Positions 1 to 7,173 of a stretch of 35,286 nucleotides of DNA are shown here, piece after piece. The translations under genes and the position numbers were made by a program. The notes under the pieces are model-generated. The model had not been told where the DNA came from, ran no database searches, and worked only from the letters and a program-made list of their open reading frames with translations. How positions within the stretch are numbered: the first letter of the stretch is position 1; the number at the start of each line of letters is the position of its first letter. The DNA is from Betaproteobacteria bacterium. Its GTDB lineage: Bacteria > Pseudomonadota > Gammaproteobacteria > Burkholderiales > Burkholderiaceae. Location: the NCBI GenBank assembly GCA_947378095.1, contig CANCIL010000012.1, forward strand, positions 1-35,286, written 5' to 3'.

Positions 1-288
1 TATATGCGTATGTAAGGAATCTATCATTCACTTACAGTATTAATGAGCAACGTCCTTTAAAAGGACACTTCATGCGTGGGGTACCCCGATCACAACAAGG
101 AGTCGTCATCCCTGTGTCAGTCAAATCCCCACTACGCCACCAAACTCACCCGCACTCCTTGCGTGGGTCAAAATAACTCAACCAAATCAATCCCATACAA
201 ACACCTAATAAAGTTTTGTGCACAAAGTTTGTCTATGGTGGGGTAAACCTTTTGAGATCTAGCGGGAGTTTAGTCTGGGGGACAGAGT
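1..288. other. Non-coding left edge, no gene recognised
   Basis: I see no convincing reading frame here. Two small perfect palindromic sequences are visible: one at 52-66 (gtccttt / aaaggac) and ggggtacccc at 78-87. Neither is followed by a T-run, so they do not read as terminators. The last bases lead into a tRNA 3' fragment that starts near 289. The bases just before that fragment do not form a matching acceptor or D-arm, so the 5' half of the tRNA is absent or destroyed. Confidence 0.5.
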
Positions 289-371
289 TGAAAATCCTTG
301 TGTCGGTGGTTCGATTCCGCCCCGGGCCACCAAGAAATACCAAAACCACCTTCGGGTGGTTTTTTCATTTG
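289..371 (+). repeat. tRNA-Phe 3' remnant plus UUCG terminator, copy A (attachment-site-like)
   Basis: The sequence runs from a GAA-anticodon-like loop (ttgaaaatcct) through a complete T-arm (ggtgg-ttcgatt-ccgcc) to a gggccacca end, which is the 3' part of a tRNA, best matched to tRNA-Phe(GAA). The 5' acceptor strand (expected GGCC...) and D-arm are missing, so it is not a working tRNA. An 11-base spacer leads to an intrinsic terminator: stem 344-350/355-361, loop ttcg, then a T-run. Positions 307-365 are identical to 867-925. The 3' end of a tRNA is the usual attachment site for tyrosine-recombinase elements; that reading is an inference. Confidence 0.8.
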
Positions 372-438
372 TAGCTTTAGCGTCGTTACGCTAGCATTTA
401 GGCTAATTTCTAAAATTAATAATTAACAGATAAGCCAC

Positions 439-846
439 ATGACAAATAGTAGATATTTCAAGGCAGTTCTCCTGGCTGGATTTTTTGTGATTTCAATTGG
501 TGGCTCTAGGGCAGAAAAGTGGACATTTGCTTTATATAAAAATGGAGAGTCAACGCCGTTCAATATTGGCTATGTTGAGCTAGTAAAGACTGGCAGTGGT
601 TATGAATTGGTTTATGGTCCTCCGGGAGCAAACAATAATCCTTGCGTATTTAAGCCCGTAAAATCAGACGTTGAAAGAGTGGGAGGAAAAATAATTATTA
701 CCTCTTATCAATCAGGAGAGGGCTGTAATACCGTTCGATATACAGTAACAACCGATGGTGCCCCAGGAGAGATAAGAGTTAAGTCTGGCGATGAATGGAT
801 TTTGCCTCGTAAGCTCGTTGATAGGGGTTTGAAATTTATAGAATGA
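439..846 (+). CDS. Exported protein of unknown function
   Basis: A 135-residue protein that I do not recognise. Residues 1-25 form a clear signal peptide (charged start, hydrophobic core, cleavage expected after SRA), so the mature protein of about 110 residues should be periplasmic or secreted. The mature part is rich in Gly, Tyr and beta-prone residues and has two cysteines (near 69 and 96) that could form a disulfide. It is the only gene between repeat copies A and B; its stop codon lies about 20 bases before copy B, whose terminator probably ends its transcript. The ribosome binding site is weak. The ATG start is chosen because the signal peptide begins there. Confidence 0.7.
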   Translation: MTNSRYFKAVLLAGFFVISIGGSRAEKWTFALYKNGESTPFNIGYVELVKTGSGYELVYGPPGANNNPCVFKPVKSDVERVGGKIIITSYQSGEGCNTVRYTVTTDGAPGEIRVKSGDEWILPRKLVDRGLKFIE

Positions 847-854
847 GGATCGGG

Positions 855-930
855 CATCCTGGGTCCTGGTTCGATTCCGCCCCGGGCCACCAAGAAATAC
901 CAAAACCACCTTCGGGTGGTTTTTTATTTG
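855..930 (+). repeat. tRNA-Phe 3' remnant plus UUCG terminator, copy B
   Basis: Positions 867-925 are identical over 59 bases to 307-365 of copy A, covering the T-loop, the acceptor 3' strand, CCA, the spacer and the terminator (stem 904-910/915-921, TTCG loop, T-run). Upstream of 867 the tRNA match fades quickly (atcct and gtc still align), so less of the tRNA is kept than in copy A. The near-perfect identity indicates a recent duplication or integration compared with the other copies. Confidence 0.8.
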
Positions 931-1018
931 GAGTCTAGATTCGCTGATTTTGGGTGTCCGGACGGAAATAGTTAAACTACTTCACAAATAAACCTTGCCC
1001 ACTAGGAGAATGGCATAC

Positions 1019-2119
1019 ATGTCGGTTCAGCTTTCACCAGAAAAAAAATCATTTCTCAGATATTGCGCTATTGGCATTTCAATTATCTATATTTTGATCG
1101 CCATATTAGTTGTTTATATTATTCAAGGCGAAAAAGATATTTCCAAAAGAAATCACGCCCTTAGAATGAACCCGGAGGCAGTTGAGCCAGGCAAGACACC
1201 TCCCGATCCGCTTCCTACCAACACAGACTTTAAGACTGTTAATGTAGGAATTTATTTGGATGGCATTGAAAACCTTTCCATCCTAGATTCCTATTGGACG
1301 CCAACTTTTTATATTTGGTTTCGCTGGAAGGGTGACAAGTCGCTTGATCCAGGAAAATATTTTAGGATTGTTGATGGAAAAATTGAAAAACAAGACCTTC
1401 AAGATAGTTACATCGCCCCCGATGGTACAAACTATGAACTTTACAGAGTTGTCGCAAGAGTTTCTAAATTCTTCAACACGACCCGAGTACCATTAGATGA
1501 CCACATGCTCAACATTTATGTTGAGGATTCTGCAAACGATGTAAAACGTATGCGGTATGTTCCGGATCCATTATCTGGCATTAGTTCCCGAGTCAAGATT
1601 CCAGGGTATAACATCACCGGCATTAGCACGGTGGTAAAACCCCACACTTATAAAACAAGTTATGGCGATCCAAGGGTTGAAGAAGGTAAGCGGACAACCT
1701 TTAGCGAATATAACTATGCGGTCACGATCAAGCGCAATAGTATGGGTGTTTTTTTGAAGTTTTTTATCGGACTTTATGCTGGCGTGATTCTTACTATCTG
1801 TAGTTTTTATATTCACCCATCCGATACTGGATCGCGCTTTGCCCTTCCATCGGCATCTTACTTTGGTGTTATCGCTAACGCTTATATGACAAATTCCTTT
1901 TTGCCTTCCTCGGGCTATTTTGGGTTAGCTGATTTGGTTACCTCAATTGGTCTGTTCACCATTTCTTTGTGTGTTATTGCCTCTTTAATTTCGGTTTATT
2001 TTTTCCTTCAGAAAGATGAAAAAGAATTTTCTCGACAACTCGATCGGGTATCTCGAAGGTACATTGGGTTCGGGTTTATAGCAGTAAATATTCTTTTGCC
2101 ATTCTGTGCCTTTTACTAA
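1019..2119 (+). CDS. Predicted pentameric ligand-gated ion channel-like membrane protein
   Basis: A 366-residue protein. The ATG at 1019 is preferred because AGGAG at 1004-1008 sits 10 bases ahead; ATG 1010 and TTG 995 are alternatives. Order of parts: an N-terminal membrane anchor (about 13-36), a roughly 200-residue beta-rich extracytoplasmic domain with several W/Y/D positions (SYWTPTFYIWFRWKGD), then three hydrophobic segments (about 245-340), a charged cytoplasmic linker (QKDEKEFSRQ) and a last helix at the C terminus. An extracellular beta domain followed by 3+1 membrane helices is the layout of Cys-loop/pLGIC channels, although an N-terminal anchor is unusual there. It is the only gene between repeat copies B and C. 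The family assignment rests on topology, not on a diagnostic motif. Confidence 0.55.
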   Translation: MSVQLSPEKKSFLRYCAIGISIIYILIAILVVYIIQGEKDISKRNHALRMNPEAVEPGKTPPDPLPTNTDFKTVNVGIYLDGIENLSILDSYWTPTFYIWFRWKGDKSLDPGKYFRIVDGKIEKQDLQDSYIAPDGTNYELYRVVARVSKFFNTTRVPLDDHMLNIYVEDSANDVKRMRYVPDPLSGISSRVKIPGYNITGISTVVKPHTYKTSYGDPRVEEGKRTTFSEYNYAVTIKRNSMGVFLKFFIGLYAGVILTICSFYIHPSDTGSRFALPSASYFGVIANAYMTNSFLPSSGYFGLADLVTSIGLFTISLCVIASLISVYFFLQKDEKEFSRQLDRVSRRYIGFGFIAVNILLPFCAFY

Positions 2120-2138
2120 GATGTATTGTTGATTACAT

Positions 2139-2212
2139 ACCAGGGGCCCTGAGCGATTCTGCCCCAGGCCACCAAGAAACACCAAAACCACCTTCGGGTG
2201 GTTTTTTATTTG
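2139..2212 (+). repeat. tRNA 3' remnant plus UUCG terminator, copy C
   Basis: From 2154 the sequence follows copies A and B with three substitutions in the part before the terminator (C to T in the T-arm, G to A in the acceptor, T to C in the spacer), then the same terminator: stem 2186-2192/2197-2203, TTCG loop and T-run. It lies 20-90 bases after the stop of the channel-like gene and can act as its terminator. Its greater divergence suggests an older copy than A or B. Confidence 0.75.
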
Positions 2213-2358
2213 AGTCGGCCTGATTGGCCACAATAGCCCTTGGGCTCCCCATCTTGGGGCATTCAACAGGCATTTTTAGTAGTCAAGGGGCGATGCTAGC
2301 TATAAAGTACGAGGTGTAAAATCTTGACTAAGGCCCTTAACTAGACGAAATTATTTTT

Positions 2359-2796
2359 ATGACAACCGTACAACAATGTATTGAGAAAAAATCCAACACT
2401 ATCTTTTCTGTAAGATCATCAGATCCCGTAGAAAATGTGTTGATACTGATGCGCGATCACCGAGTGAGAGCCATCCCAGTCATTGACGATGGTAATTTGG
2501 TGGGAATCGTTTCACAGGGCGATTGTGCAATCAAGGTGTTGTTGCCATTTAATAACCCTAAACAAGTCCCTGTTTCAAAAATAATGACGGCAAACCCACT
2601 TACTGTTTCACCTTCAAACTCATTAGAAGAGTGCATGGCAATTATGATTCACAAACATATTAGACATTTGCCTGTGCTTGCTGGAAAAAAAGTGATTGGA
2701 ATTGTCTCTGTTGGTGATACGGTAAAAAATATTATGGAACACCAAGACGATCAGATTAAGTTTCTTGAAACCTATATTAAGGGTCATGGAAGTTAA
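2359..2796 (+). CDS. CBS-pair protein
   Basis: A 145-residue cytoplasmic protein made of two CBS motifs, about residues 12-65 and 75-130. Each has the typical ending of hydrophobic-GIVS followed by a polar residue and D (LVGIVSQGD, VIGIVSVGD). Stand-alone CBS pairs (Bateman modules) usually bind adenosine nucleotides or related ligands and act as sensors; no catalytic domain is attached here. It is alone between repeat copies C and D, with about 145 bases of upstream DNA that could hold a promoter. What it regulates cannot be read from the neighbourhood. Confidence 0.85.
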   Translation: MTTVQQCIEKKSNTIFSVRSSDPVENVLILMRDHRVRAIPVIDDGNLVGIVSQGDCAIKVLLPFNNPKQVPVSKIMTANPLTVSPSNSLEECMAIMIHKHIRHLPVLAGKKVIGIVSVGDTVKNIMEHQDDQIKFLETYIKGHGS

Positions 2797-2833
2797 CTCT
2801 TCTAGAATTGGAGTTGCCTAAGCATCCTAGTCC

Positions 2834-2897
2834 TTGATTGAATTCGTGCCGAGACAGTAAGTAATGCCAAACCACCTTCGGGTGGTTTTTTCATTTG
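2834..2897 (+). repeat. Decayed tRNA 3' remnant plus intact terminator, copy D
   Basis: The part at 2836-2868 aligns with the T-arm/acceptor/spacer of copy A but with many substitutions; the CCA end is lost. The terminator is intact: stem 2870-2876/2881-2887, TTCG loop, T-run, and the shared catttg that follows. It lies after the CBS gene and just ahead of the EamA transporter, so the terminator appears to be kept while the tRNA part decays. Confidence 0.6.
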
Positions 2898-2932
2898 GGC
2901 TGGTATTAGTTTTGCTAATGTATTCTTCGAAA

Positions 2933-3841
2933 ATGAAAACAGCCAATCTTTCAGTGATGACGCCCTTGCTGGCATTCAAGCTAGTTATGGTCGCTGCATT
3001 ATGGGGCGGAACTTTTATTGCAGGAAGGATTTTGGCCCAATCCTTGCCATTAATGACCGCGGCATTTAGCAGGTTCTTTGTCGCTTCAATACTGCTGGTT
3101 ATTGTTGCGGTAAAGATGGAGGGAAAGTTACCACGCTTAAATCGTGAGCAAATACTGCTAACTGCCATTTTAGGTTTTACTGGCATTTTTCTTTACAACA
3201 TCTGCTTTTTTGGCGCTTTAGCGAGAATACCTGCGGGGCGAACATCTTTATTTGTAAGCCTGACTCCAATTGTGACTGCTATTTCGGCAAGTATTATTTT
3301 TAGTGAGAGACTTGGGTTGCGTCGTTGGATTGGAATCGTAGTCGCGCTTATTGGCGCCATTGTTGTGATTACACGCGGTGATTTAATCGGAGGCATTGCT
3401 GATATCAGTCAATCACTTGGGCTAGGTGAATTAATGATGCTTGGTGCTGTTTTTAGTTGGGCTACTTACACATTAATTTCGCGCAAGGTCTTAGAGGCGC
3501 TTTCACCTATTGCAGCTACTACTTATGGCACTTTATGGGGCTTTGTATTCTTAAGTATTGGCGCTGTTGGTGAGTTCAAAGATATTGATTGGATGCCTCT
3601 CGATTGGCGTGTATGGACCTCAGTTTTTTACTTGGGCGCCTTTGGAACCGTCCTCGCATTTATTTGGTATTACCAAGGCATTAAAACAGTGGGGCCATCG
3701 CGCACAGCCATTTTTACTAACTTAGTGCCGGCATTTGGCATCCTATTTTCAGCAGTATTGCTAGGCGAGCCGATATTAATTTCAATGGTAGTTGGCGGCC
3801 TTATCGCAGTCCTAGGCGTTTCGCTAGTTAATAAGAAATAA
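2933..3841 (+). CDS. EamA/DMT-family transporter (inner membrane)
   Basis: About 302 residues from the ATG at 2933, with ten predicted membrane helices arranged as two EamA repeats (about 10-140 and 155-295). The first repeat shows the typical AALWGGTFIAGR beginning and the second has FSWATYTLISRK. Family members export amino acids, purines or other metabolites; the substrate cannot be read here. Longer starts exist (2864, 2918), but the ATG at 2864 lies inside the terminator stem of repeat copy D, which makes it unlikely. No strong ribosome binding site decides between 2918, 2933 and 2957. Confidence 0.85.
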   Translation: MKTANLSVMTPLLAFKLVMVAALWGGTFIAGRILAQSLPLMTAAFSRFFVASILLVIVAVKMEGKLPRLNREQILLTAILGFTGIFLYNICFFGALARIPAGRTSLFVSLTPIVTAISASIIFSERLGLRRWIGIVVALIGAIVVITRGDLIGGIADISQSLGLGELMMLGAVFSWATYTLISRKVLEALSPIAATTYGTLWGFVFLSIGAVGEFKDIDWMPLDWRVWTSVFYLGAFGTVLAFIWYYQGIKTVGPSRTAIFTNLVPAFGILFSAVLLGEPILISMVVGGLIAVLGVSLVNKK

Positions 3842-3978
3842 AAATAGCCCTTTAATGAGATTTTTTATTATGAGTATTGACCGATCTTAGGCTCGGATGT
3901 AATGTCTAGCTAGTTGTACCCCTGAAGTTTTAGAGCAAGACTTAATTAAGCCCTCTTATTGCCGAAAGGATTGACGAT

Positions 3979-4182
3979 ATGTTTTTACCTACACCGCACG
4001 ATGCTAAAGATGCAATCTCAAAATATGCTGGTTTCTTCGGAATGGTTGTCAGTATTGCATTTGCACTGAATTTAATTCTCCCTACGGGCGAGACCTTTTC
4101 GAGTACCCCCAAGATAGTGACGGTGATTTTAATCAGCGTTTTTCTTGGCTGGTTATCTTTTGCAATTAAGAATAATAAATAA
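3979..4182 (+). CDS. Small two-helix membrane protein
   Basis: A 67-residue protein not recognised from a known family. Two hydrophobic segments (about 17-36 and 45-61) are joined by a short polar loop, ending in the basic tail KNNK. AAAGGA at 3965-3970 lies 8 bases before the ATG, a good ribosome binding site. It stands between the EamA transporter and repeat copy E with an upstream gap of 137 bases, so it may have its own promoter. Confidence 0.6.
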   Translation: MFLPTPHDAKDAISKYAGFFGMVVSIAFALNLILPTGETFSSTPKIVTVILISVFLGWLSFAIKNNK

Positions 4183-4205
4183 GGTCACGTGTTTGCCTTG
4201 ACTTG

Positions 4206-4262
4206 ATTTCATCCTAGGCAATCAAGAAACTCTATAACCACCCTCGGGTGGTTTTCTTATTT
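4206..4262 (+). repeat. Decayed tRNA 3' remnant plus terminator, copy E
   Basis: The sequence at 4206-4235 still aligns with the T-arm, acceptor and spacer of copy A (tgatttcatcctaggcaatc against the intact form), with about one base in four changed. The terminator keeps its stem (4236-4242/4247-4253), now with a ctcg loop and an interrupted T-run. It lies directly after the 67-residue membrane protein gene. Confidence 0.55.
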
Positions 4263-4328
4263 AGAATATTTACAAGCGAAAGTTTAATAATCGGTATATA
4301 AGATAGATTATTCACTTTAGGCCTTCAA

Positions 4329-4775
4329 ATGAAAAAAATCATTCCAGCTGTTTTATTATTGCTATCGATATTTGGATCTTCTTACGCAGCAGATACTGCT
4401 CCTGCCAAAGAGGATCCGGCTTGGCTAACTCAAGCTAGGGCAAGCATTAAAGCCGATAAATATGATCAGGCAATAAAGCAATTACAGTCTGCCAATGAAA
4501 CTGGCTCAGCAGATTGGAATAATTTACTTGGCTACAGTCTTCGAAAAAAACAGCCCCCTGATTTAGCTGGGGCAGAAAAATACTATCAAGCCGCATTGAA
4601 AATAGATCCAAATCATCGCGGTGCTCTTGAATATTATGGAAAGCTGAAGTTAATCAATAATGACCTGCCGGGTGCAGAGGCTTTGTTGATGAGACTAGAT
4701 AAGATTTGTACTTTCGGATGTGAAGAATACTCGGACCTAAAAGAGTCGGTACAAAAATACAAGTCTAAAAAGTAG
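4329..4775 (+). CDS. Periplasmic TPR-repeat protein
   Basis: A 148-residue protein with a typical signal peptide (residues 1-20, cleavage after SYA). The mature part contains at least two helical repeats of tetratricopeptide type: KADKYDQAIKQLQSA and DLAGAEKYYQAALKIDPNHRGALEYYGKL, followed by a third weaker one that includes two cysteines (CTFGCEE). TPR domains bind other proteins, so a periplasmic scaffold or assembly role is possible. The gene starts about 65 bases after repeat copy E. No partner is evident nearby. Confidence 0.75.
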   Translation: MKKIIPAVLLLLSIFGSSYAADTAPAKEDPAWLTQARASIKADKYDQAIKQLQSANETGSADWNNLLGYSLRKKQPPDLAGAEKYYQAALKIDPNHRGALEYYGKLKLINNDLPGAEALLMRLDKICTFGCEEYSDLKESVQKYKSKK

Positions 4776-4816
4776 AGCCTAAGGTTCTCGCACTATCAAG
4801 TAAGTCCTGAATAAAT

Positions 4817-5671
4817 TCAAGGATTACAGTATTGGCACTTGGAAGGATCTGCTTTTAATGGACCTGATTTCACTTCTTCTTTTTTGAACTTACACTTTAC
4901 GCATGACCAAATATTAGCAACTGGTAAATTGGTTGGAGCATCACAATGAGAGCATGGCAGCCCCTTTTGCCTCTCTGTCACCCAGAAACCGGGCGATCTA
5001 CATTCTGGACATAAAGAGTTCATCTTTCTAGAGAGGTCTTGCGTCGCCTTCAATATATTGGCCATGCGGGTTGGGTTGGTATGAGCCCTCAAATCATTTT
5101 CTACAAAAACATTTCCACTTTTTGAAAGGCTAATAGCCCAATCAAAAGCCTCTCTCAAAGACGCAATATCTCTGATGCCTTTGCGACATTCCAGATGATA
5201 TTCATCATCTGGACGAACAACTAATTGATGCGTAGTAAATTGTGCTTCTGAAAGAAGGGTATTCAACTCATTCCAGTTAGATACTTGCCTGCTTGCGCTT
5301 TGAGCTTCACCACCAAAGAAACCAATAAGCTCAATATCTCTAGTGTCATCAATCAGGATAACTAATTCGTAGTTCCATGGAAGCATTCCTGTGTACGGGT
5401 CATTATCAAAAGCCCCTTCGCTGGCAATACCAAGTATTGAGCCTGATAGCTCCATACCAACTCGAGCCTTCTTTCTTGCTGCATCTAGTTGAGAGCCGTA
5501 TCTTGGAATATCGCGTGTAAAACTTCCTAGCTTATCTGTGTCATACCCTTCGACATGCAGTACTTCCAGGCCATTCGAATCAGCTAGTTGTGGGCATATG
5601 ATAGATTCTTTGCCATGTTGTGTCAGCAAGCTTGCTTTGAGTCCAGCATAAGGCTTTGAAGGTGTTGACAT
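4817..5671 (-). CDS. DUF6671-like protein with C-terminal zinc ribbons
   Basis: About 284 residues from the ATG at 5671; a TTG at 5725 would add 18 residues, and neither has a strong ribosome binding site. The N-terminal two thirds (starting GLKASLLTQHGKE) has no catalytic motif I can name. The C-terminal 65 residues hold four CxxC pairs (CPEC, CSHC, CVKC, CQYC), which should bind two zinc ions. The arrangement fits the DUF6671 family, which has no established function. Its stop lies 41 bases from the TPR gene in convergent orientation, and it follows the cupin gene after 60-odd bases, so the two may share a transcript. Confidence 0.65.
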   Translation of the reverse strand: MSTPSKPYAGLKASLLTQHGKESIICPQLADSNGLEVLHVEGYDTDKLGSFTRDIPRYGSQLDAARKKARVGMELSGSILGIASEGAFDNDPYTGMLPWNYELVILIDDTRDIELIGFFGGEAQSASRQVSNWNELNTLLSEAQFTTHQLVVRPDDEYHLECRKGIRDIASLREAFDWAISLSKSGNVFVENDLRAHTNPTRMANILKATQDLSRKMNSLCPECRSPGFWVTERQKGLPCSHCDAPTNLPVANIWSCVKCKFKKEEVKSGPLKADPSKCQYCNP

Positions 5672-5734
5672 GTCGGATGTTTCTGCAAAATCGTTATGTA
5701 TCGGACGAATGACAGATTGAGTCAAAAATAGAAA

Positions 5735-6061
5735 TTAACTGGCTTTCTCAACGGAAAAAAATCTCATCTTCTCAGTTAACACTTTTGGTCGATGCTTGTG
5801 CTCCTCCCCTTCTGGCACGATGAACACATCCCCAGGCCCATATCTAAAAACTTTTCCAGCTATATCGATTTCTACATCACCCTCGATGACATAGGCAATG
5901 TGCCCCTTTAAACACCAATTAGCATGGACCATTGCTTTGTCCCATTCGACTAATCGCACTTGAGTGTCGCCTAGTTGAATGCGCTTGTAACGCATTCCAT
6001 CTCCTGCCTCGAACCATTCGTGATCATTGAACACAATTTTATAAATTTGAGGCATATTCAT
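5735..6061 (-). CDS. Single-domain cupin
   Basis: A 108-residue beta-barrel protein. The second cupin motif is clear (YGPGDVFIVPEGEEHKH, about residues 74-91). The first is atypical: the usual HxH pair is replaced around NWCLKGHIAYVIEGD, so the metal site may be reduced or absent. Small cupins of this type are often ligand-binding or isomerase-like proteins. It is upstream of the DUF6671-like gene on the same strand and probably the first gene of that pair. Confidence 0.75.
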   Translation of the reverse strand: MNMPQIYKIVFNDHEWFEAGDGMRYKRIQLGDTQVRLVEWDKAMVHANWCLKGHIAYVIEGDVEIDIAGKVFRYGPGDVFIVPEGEEHKHRPKVLTEKMRFFSVEKAS

Positions 6062-6234
6062 TTCTAAGGTCCTATGTGGCTTTGAATTAGGCGATATTAA
6101 ACTTATCGCTTGTAGTTATCGCAATTTAAGCAGTATTCGCATTTCGGGCGGGCTTTTTCATTTTGCACTGCGGCAAAATGAATCTATTAGGTAAAATAAA
6201 TCCTATTGAAACGCTGACCAACGGGGGATAGCCA

Positions 6235-6366
6235 ATGAACAATACCAATGTAATTGAAACCAAAAATAAATTAGCCAAAATATATTTAATTCTGGCCGGC
6301 GTCTTTATCGCTATATTTACGACTATTACAGTTTTATCTCTTTTTGTTTCCGCTCTGAACTTTTAG
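6235..6366 (+). CDS. Small single-helix membrane protein
   Basis: A 43-residue reading frame with ATG at 6235 and GGGGGA at 6222-6227 seven bases upstream, an unusually good ribosome binding site. A polar N terminus of about 15 residues precedes one hydrophobic helix (about 17-39) ending with LNF. It is transcribed away from the cupin gene and lies upstream of decayed repeat copy F. I do not recognise a family; the ribosome binding site and the helix make it a likely real small protein. Confidence 0.5.
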   Translation: MNNTNVIETKNKLAKIYLILAGVFIAIFTTITVLSLFVSALNF

Positions 6367-6404
6367 TATTCCTGCTTGATTGCTAGGCCAGTACTTGGCG
6401 TCTA

Positions 6405-6462
6405 GCGAACTTCGCGCTGGCCCATTAAGCAGCAGTAAATCACCTTCGGGCAGTTATATTTG
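6405..6462 (+). repeat. Strongly decayed tRNA/terminator repeat, copy F
   Basis: The region 6408-6432 can be aligned with cgattccgccccgggccacc of copy A, and 6437-6462 with its terminator, but the stem is broken (cacc facing gggcagt) and the T-run has become ttatattt. It should no longer terminate transcription. It is the weakest member of the series and rests on its position after a small gene and on the preserved caccttcggg core. Confidence 0.35.
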
Positions 6463-6504
6463 TTTCTCTGGCTCACAGAGAGGATTCTTGTATAGAATTT
6501 GTTT

Positions 6505-7059
6505 ATGACAAATCTCAATCAGCTCCCAACAGATCTACCCATTCCTCAAGACGATGGCTCCACTAATCACTTGAAGGGAATGAGGCTACCCAATGTTTCT
6601 TTAAATGCCACGAATGGTAAGACTGTTAACTTTGGCGACATTAAAGGTAAATTAGTGATCTATTGCTATCCAATGACAGGGCAACCTAATGTTGCCTTGC
6701 CAGATGGTTGGGATCAAATTCCTGGGGCAAGAGGTTGTACACCTCAGAGTTGCTCATTTAGAGACCACTATCAAGAGCTTCAAGCATTGGGCGCAGAGGT
6801 TGTGGGCTTGAGCGTTCAAACGACTGAGTATCAAAAAGAGATGGCCGATAGACTTCATCTCCCATTTCCAGTGGTCAGTGACGTGAACTATCAATTTCAA
6901 AAGGCATTGAATATGCCAACATTCGTTGCTGCTGGAATGACGCTATTAAAGCGGGTTACCTTAATTGCGAATAATGGCGTAATCGAGGCAGTTCACTATC
7001 CCATCTTCCCAAGTGATAGTGATCCAGCTTGGGTAATAGATTATTTGAAGAGTCATTAG
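6505..7059 (+). CDS. Peroxiredoxin, BCP/AhpC-TSA type
   Basis: A 184-residue thiol peroxidase. The thioredoxin fold is seen from NFGDIKGKLVIYCYP onward, and the active-site region reads GCTPQSC: the peroxidatic cysteine (about 78) and a second cysteine five residues later (about 83), as in the atypical 2-Cys BCP group. The following FRDHYQEL and VVGLSVQ segments fit the family. Cytoplasmic, without a signal peptide; it should reduce peroxides with thioredoxin. The insertion between YP and GCT (a TGQPNVALPDGWDQIPGAR loop) is longer than in E. coli BCP. ATG 6505 is preferred over TTG 6499. Confidence 0.85.
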   Translation: MTNLNQLPTDLPIPQDDGSTNHLKGMRLPNVSLNATNGKTVNFGDIKGKLVIYCYPMTGQPNVALPDGWDQIPGARGCTPQSCSFRDHYQELQALGAEVVGLSVQTTEYQKEMADRLHLPFPVVSDVNYQFQKALNMPTFVAAGMTLLKRVTLIANNGVIEAVHYPIFPSDSDPAWVIDYLKSH

Positions 7060-7085
7060 AAATGGCTACCTCGACTTTAGAGAGT

Positions 7086-7121
7086 CAAGAAATACCAAAA
7101 CCACCTTCGGGTGGTTTTTTT
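7086..7121 (+). terminator. Intrinsic terminator with repeat spacer, copy G
   Basis: The spacer caagaaatacc and the terminator (stem 7099-7105/7110-7116, TTCG loop, T-run to 7121) match copies A and B exactly, but the upstream tRNA portion is unrecognisable. It ends the peroxiredoxin transcript. Confidence 0.85.
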
Positions 7122-7173
7122 AACATTTAACATTTAATATATCTTTAAGATTAATCAAAAGCAGGTGGTAAAT

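Noticed and set aside
250..332. An intact tRNA-Phe gene
   Set aside because: The anticodon-like loop, T-arm and CCA end are there, but the expected 5' acceptor strand, D-arm and the 5' side of the anticodon stem do not pair, so it is only a 3' remnant.
708..909. Leftward reading frames over repeat copy B
   Set aside because: They are translations of the tRNA T-arm and terminator complement and of the antisense of the exported-protein gene; the same kind of spurious peptide appears over copy C (1985-2266).
2864..2932. Longer N terminus for the EamA transporter
   Set aside because: The ATG at 2864 is inside the terminator hairpin of repeat copy D and would add a non-family extension.
289..7121. 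Integron cassette array
   Set aside because: The unit-wise layout is similar, but the repeats are tRNA ends with terminators, not attC sites with their R/L core sequences, and no integron integrase is present.
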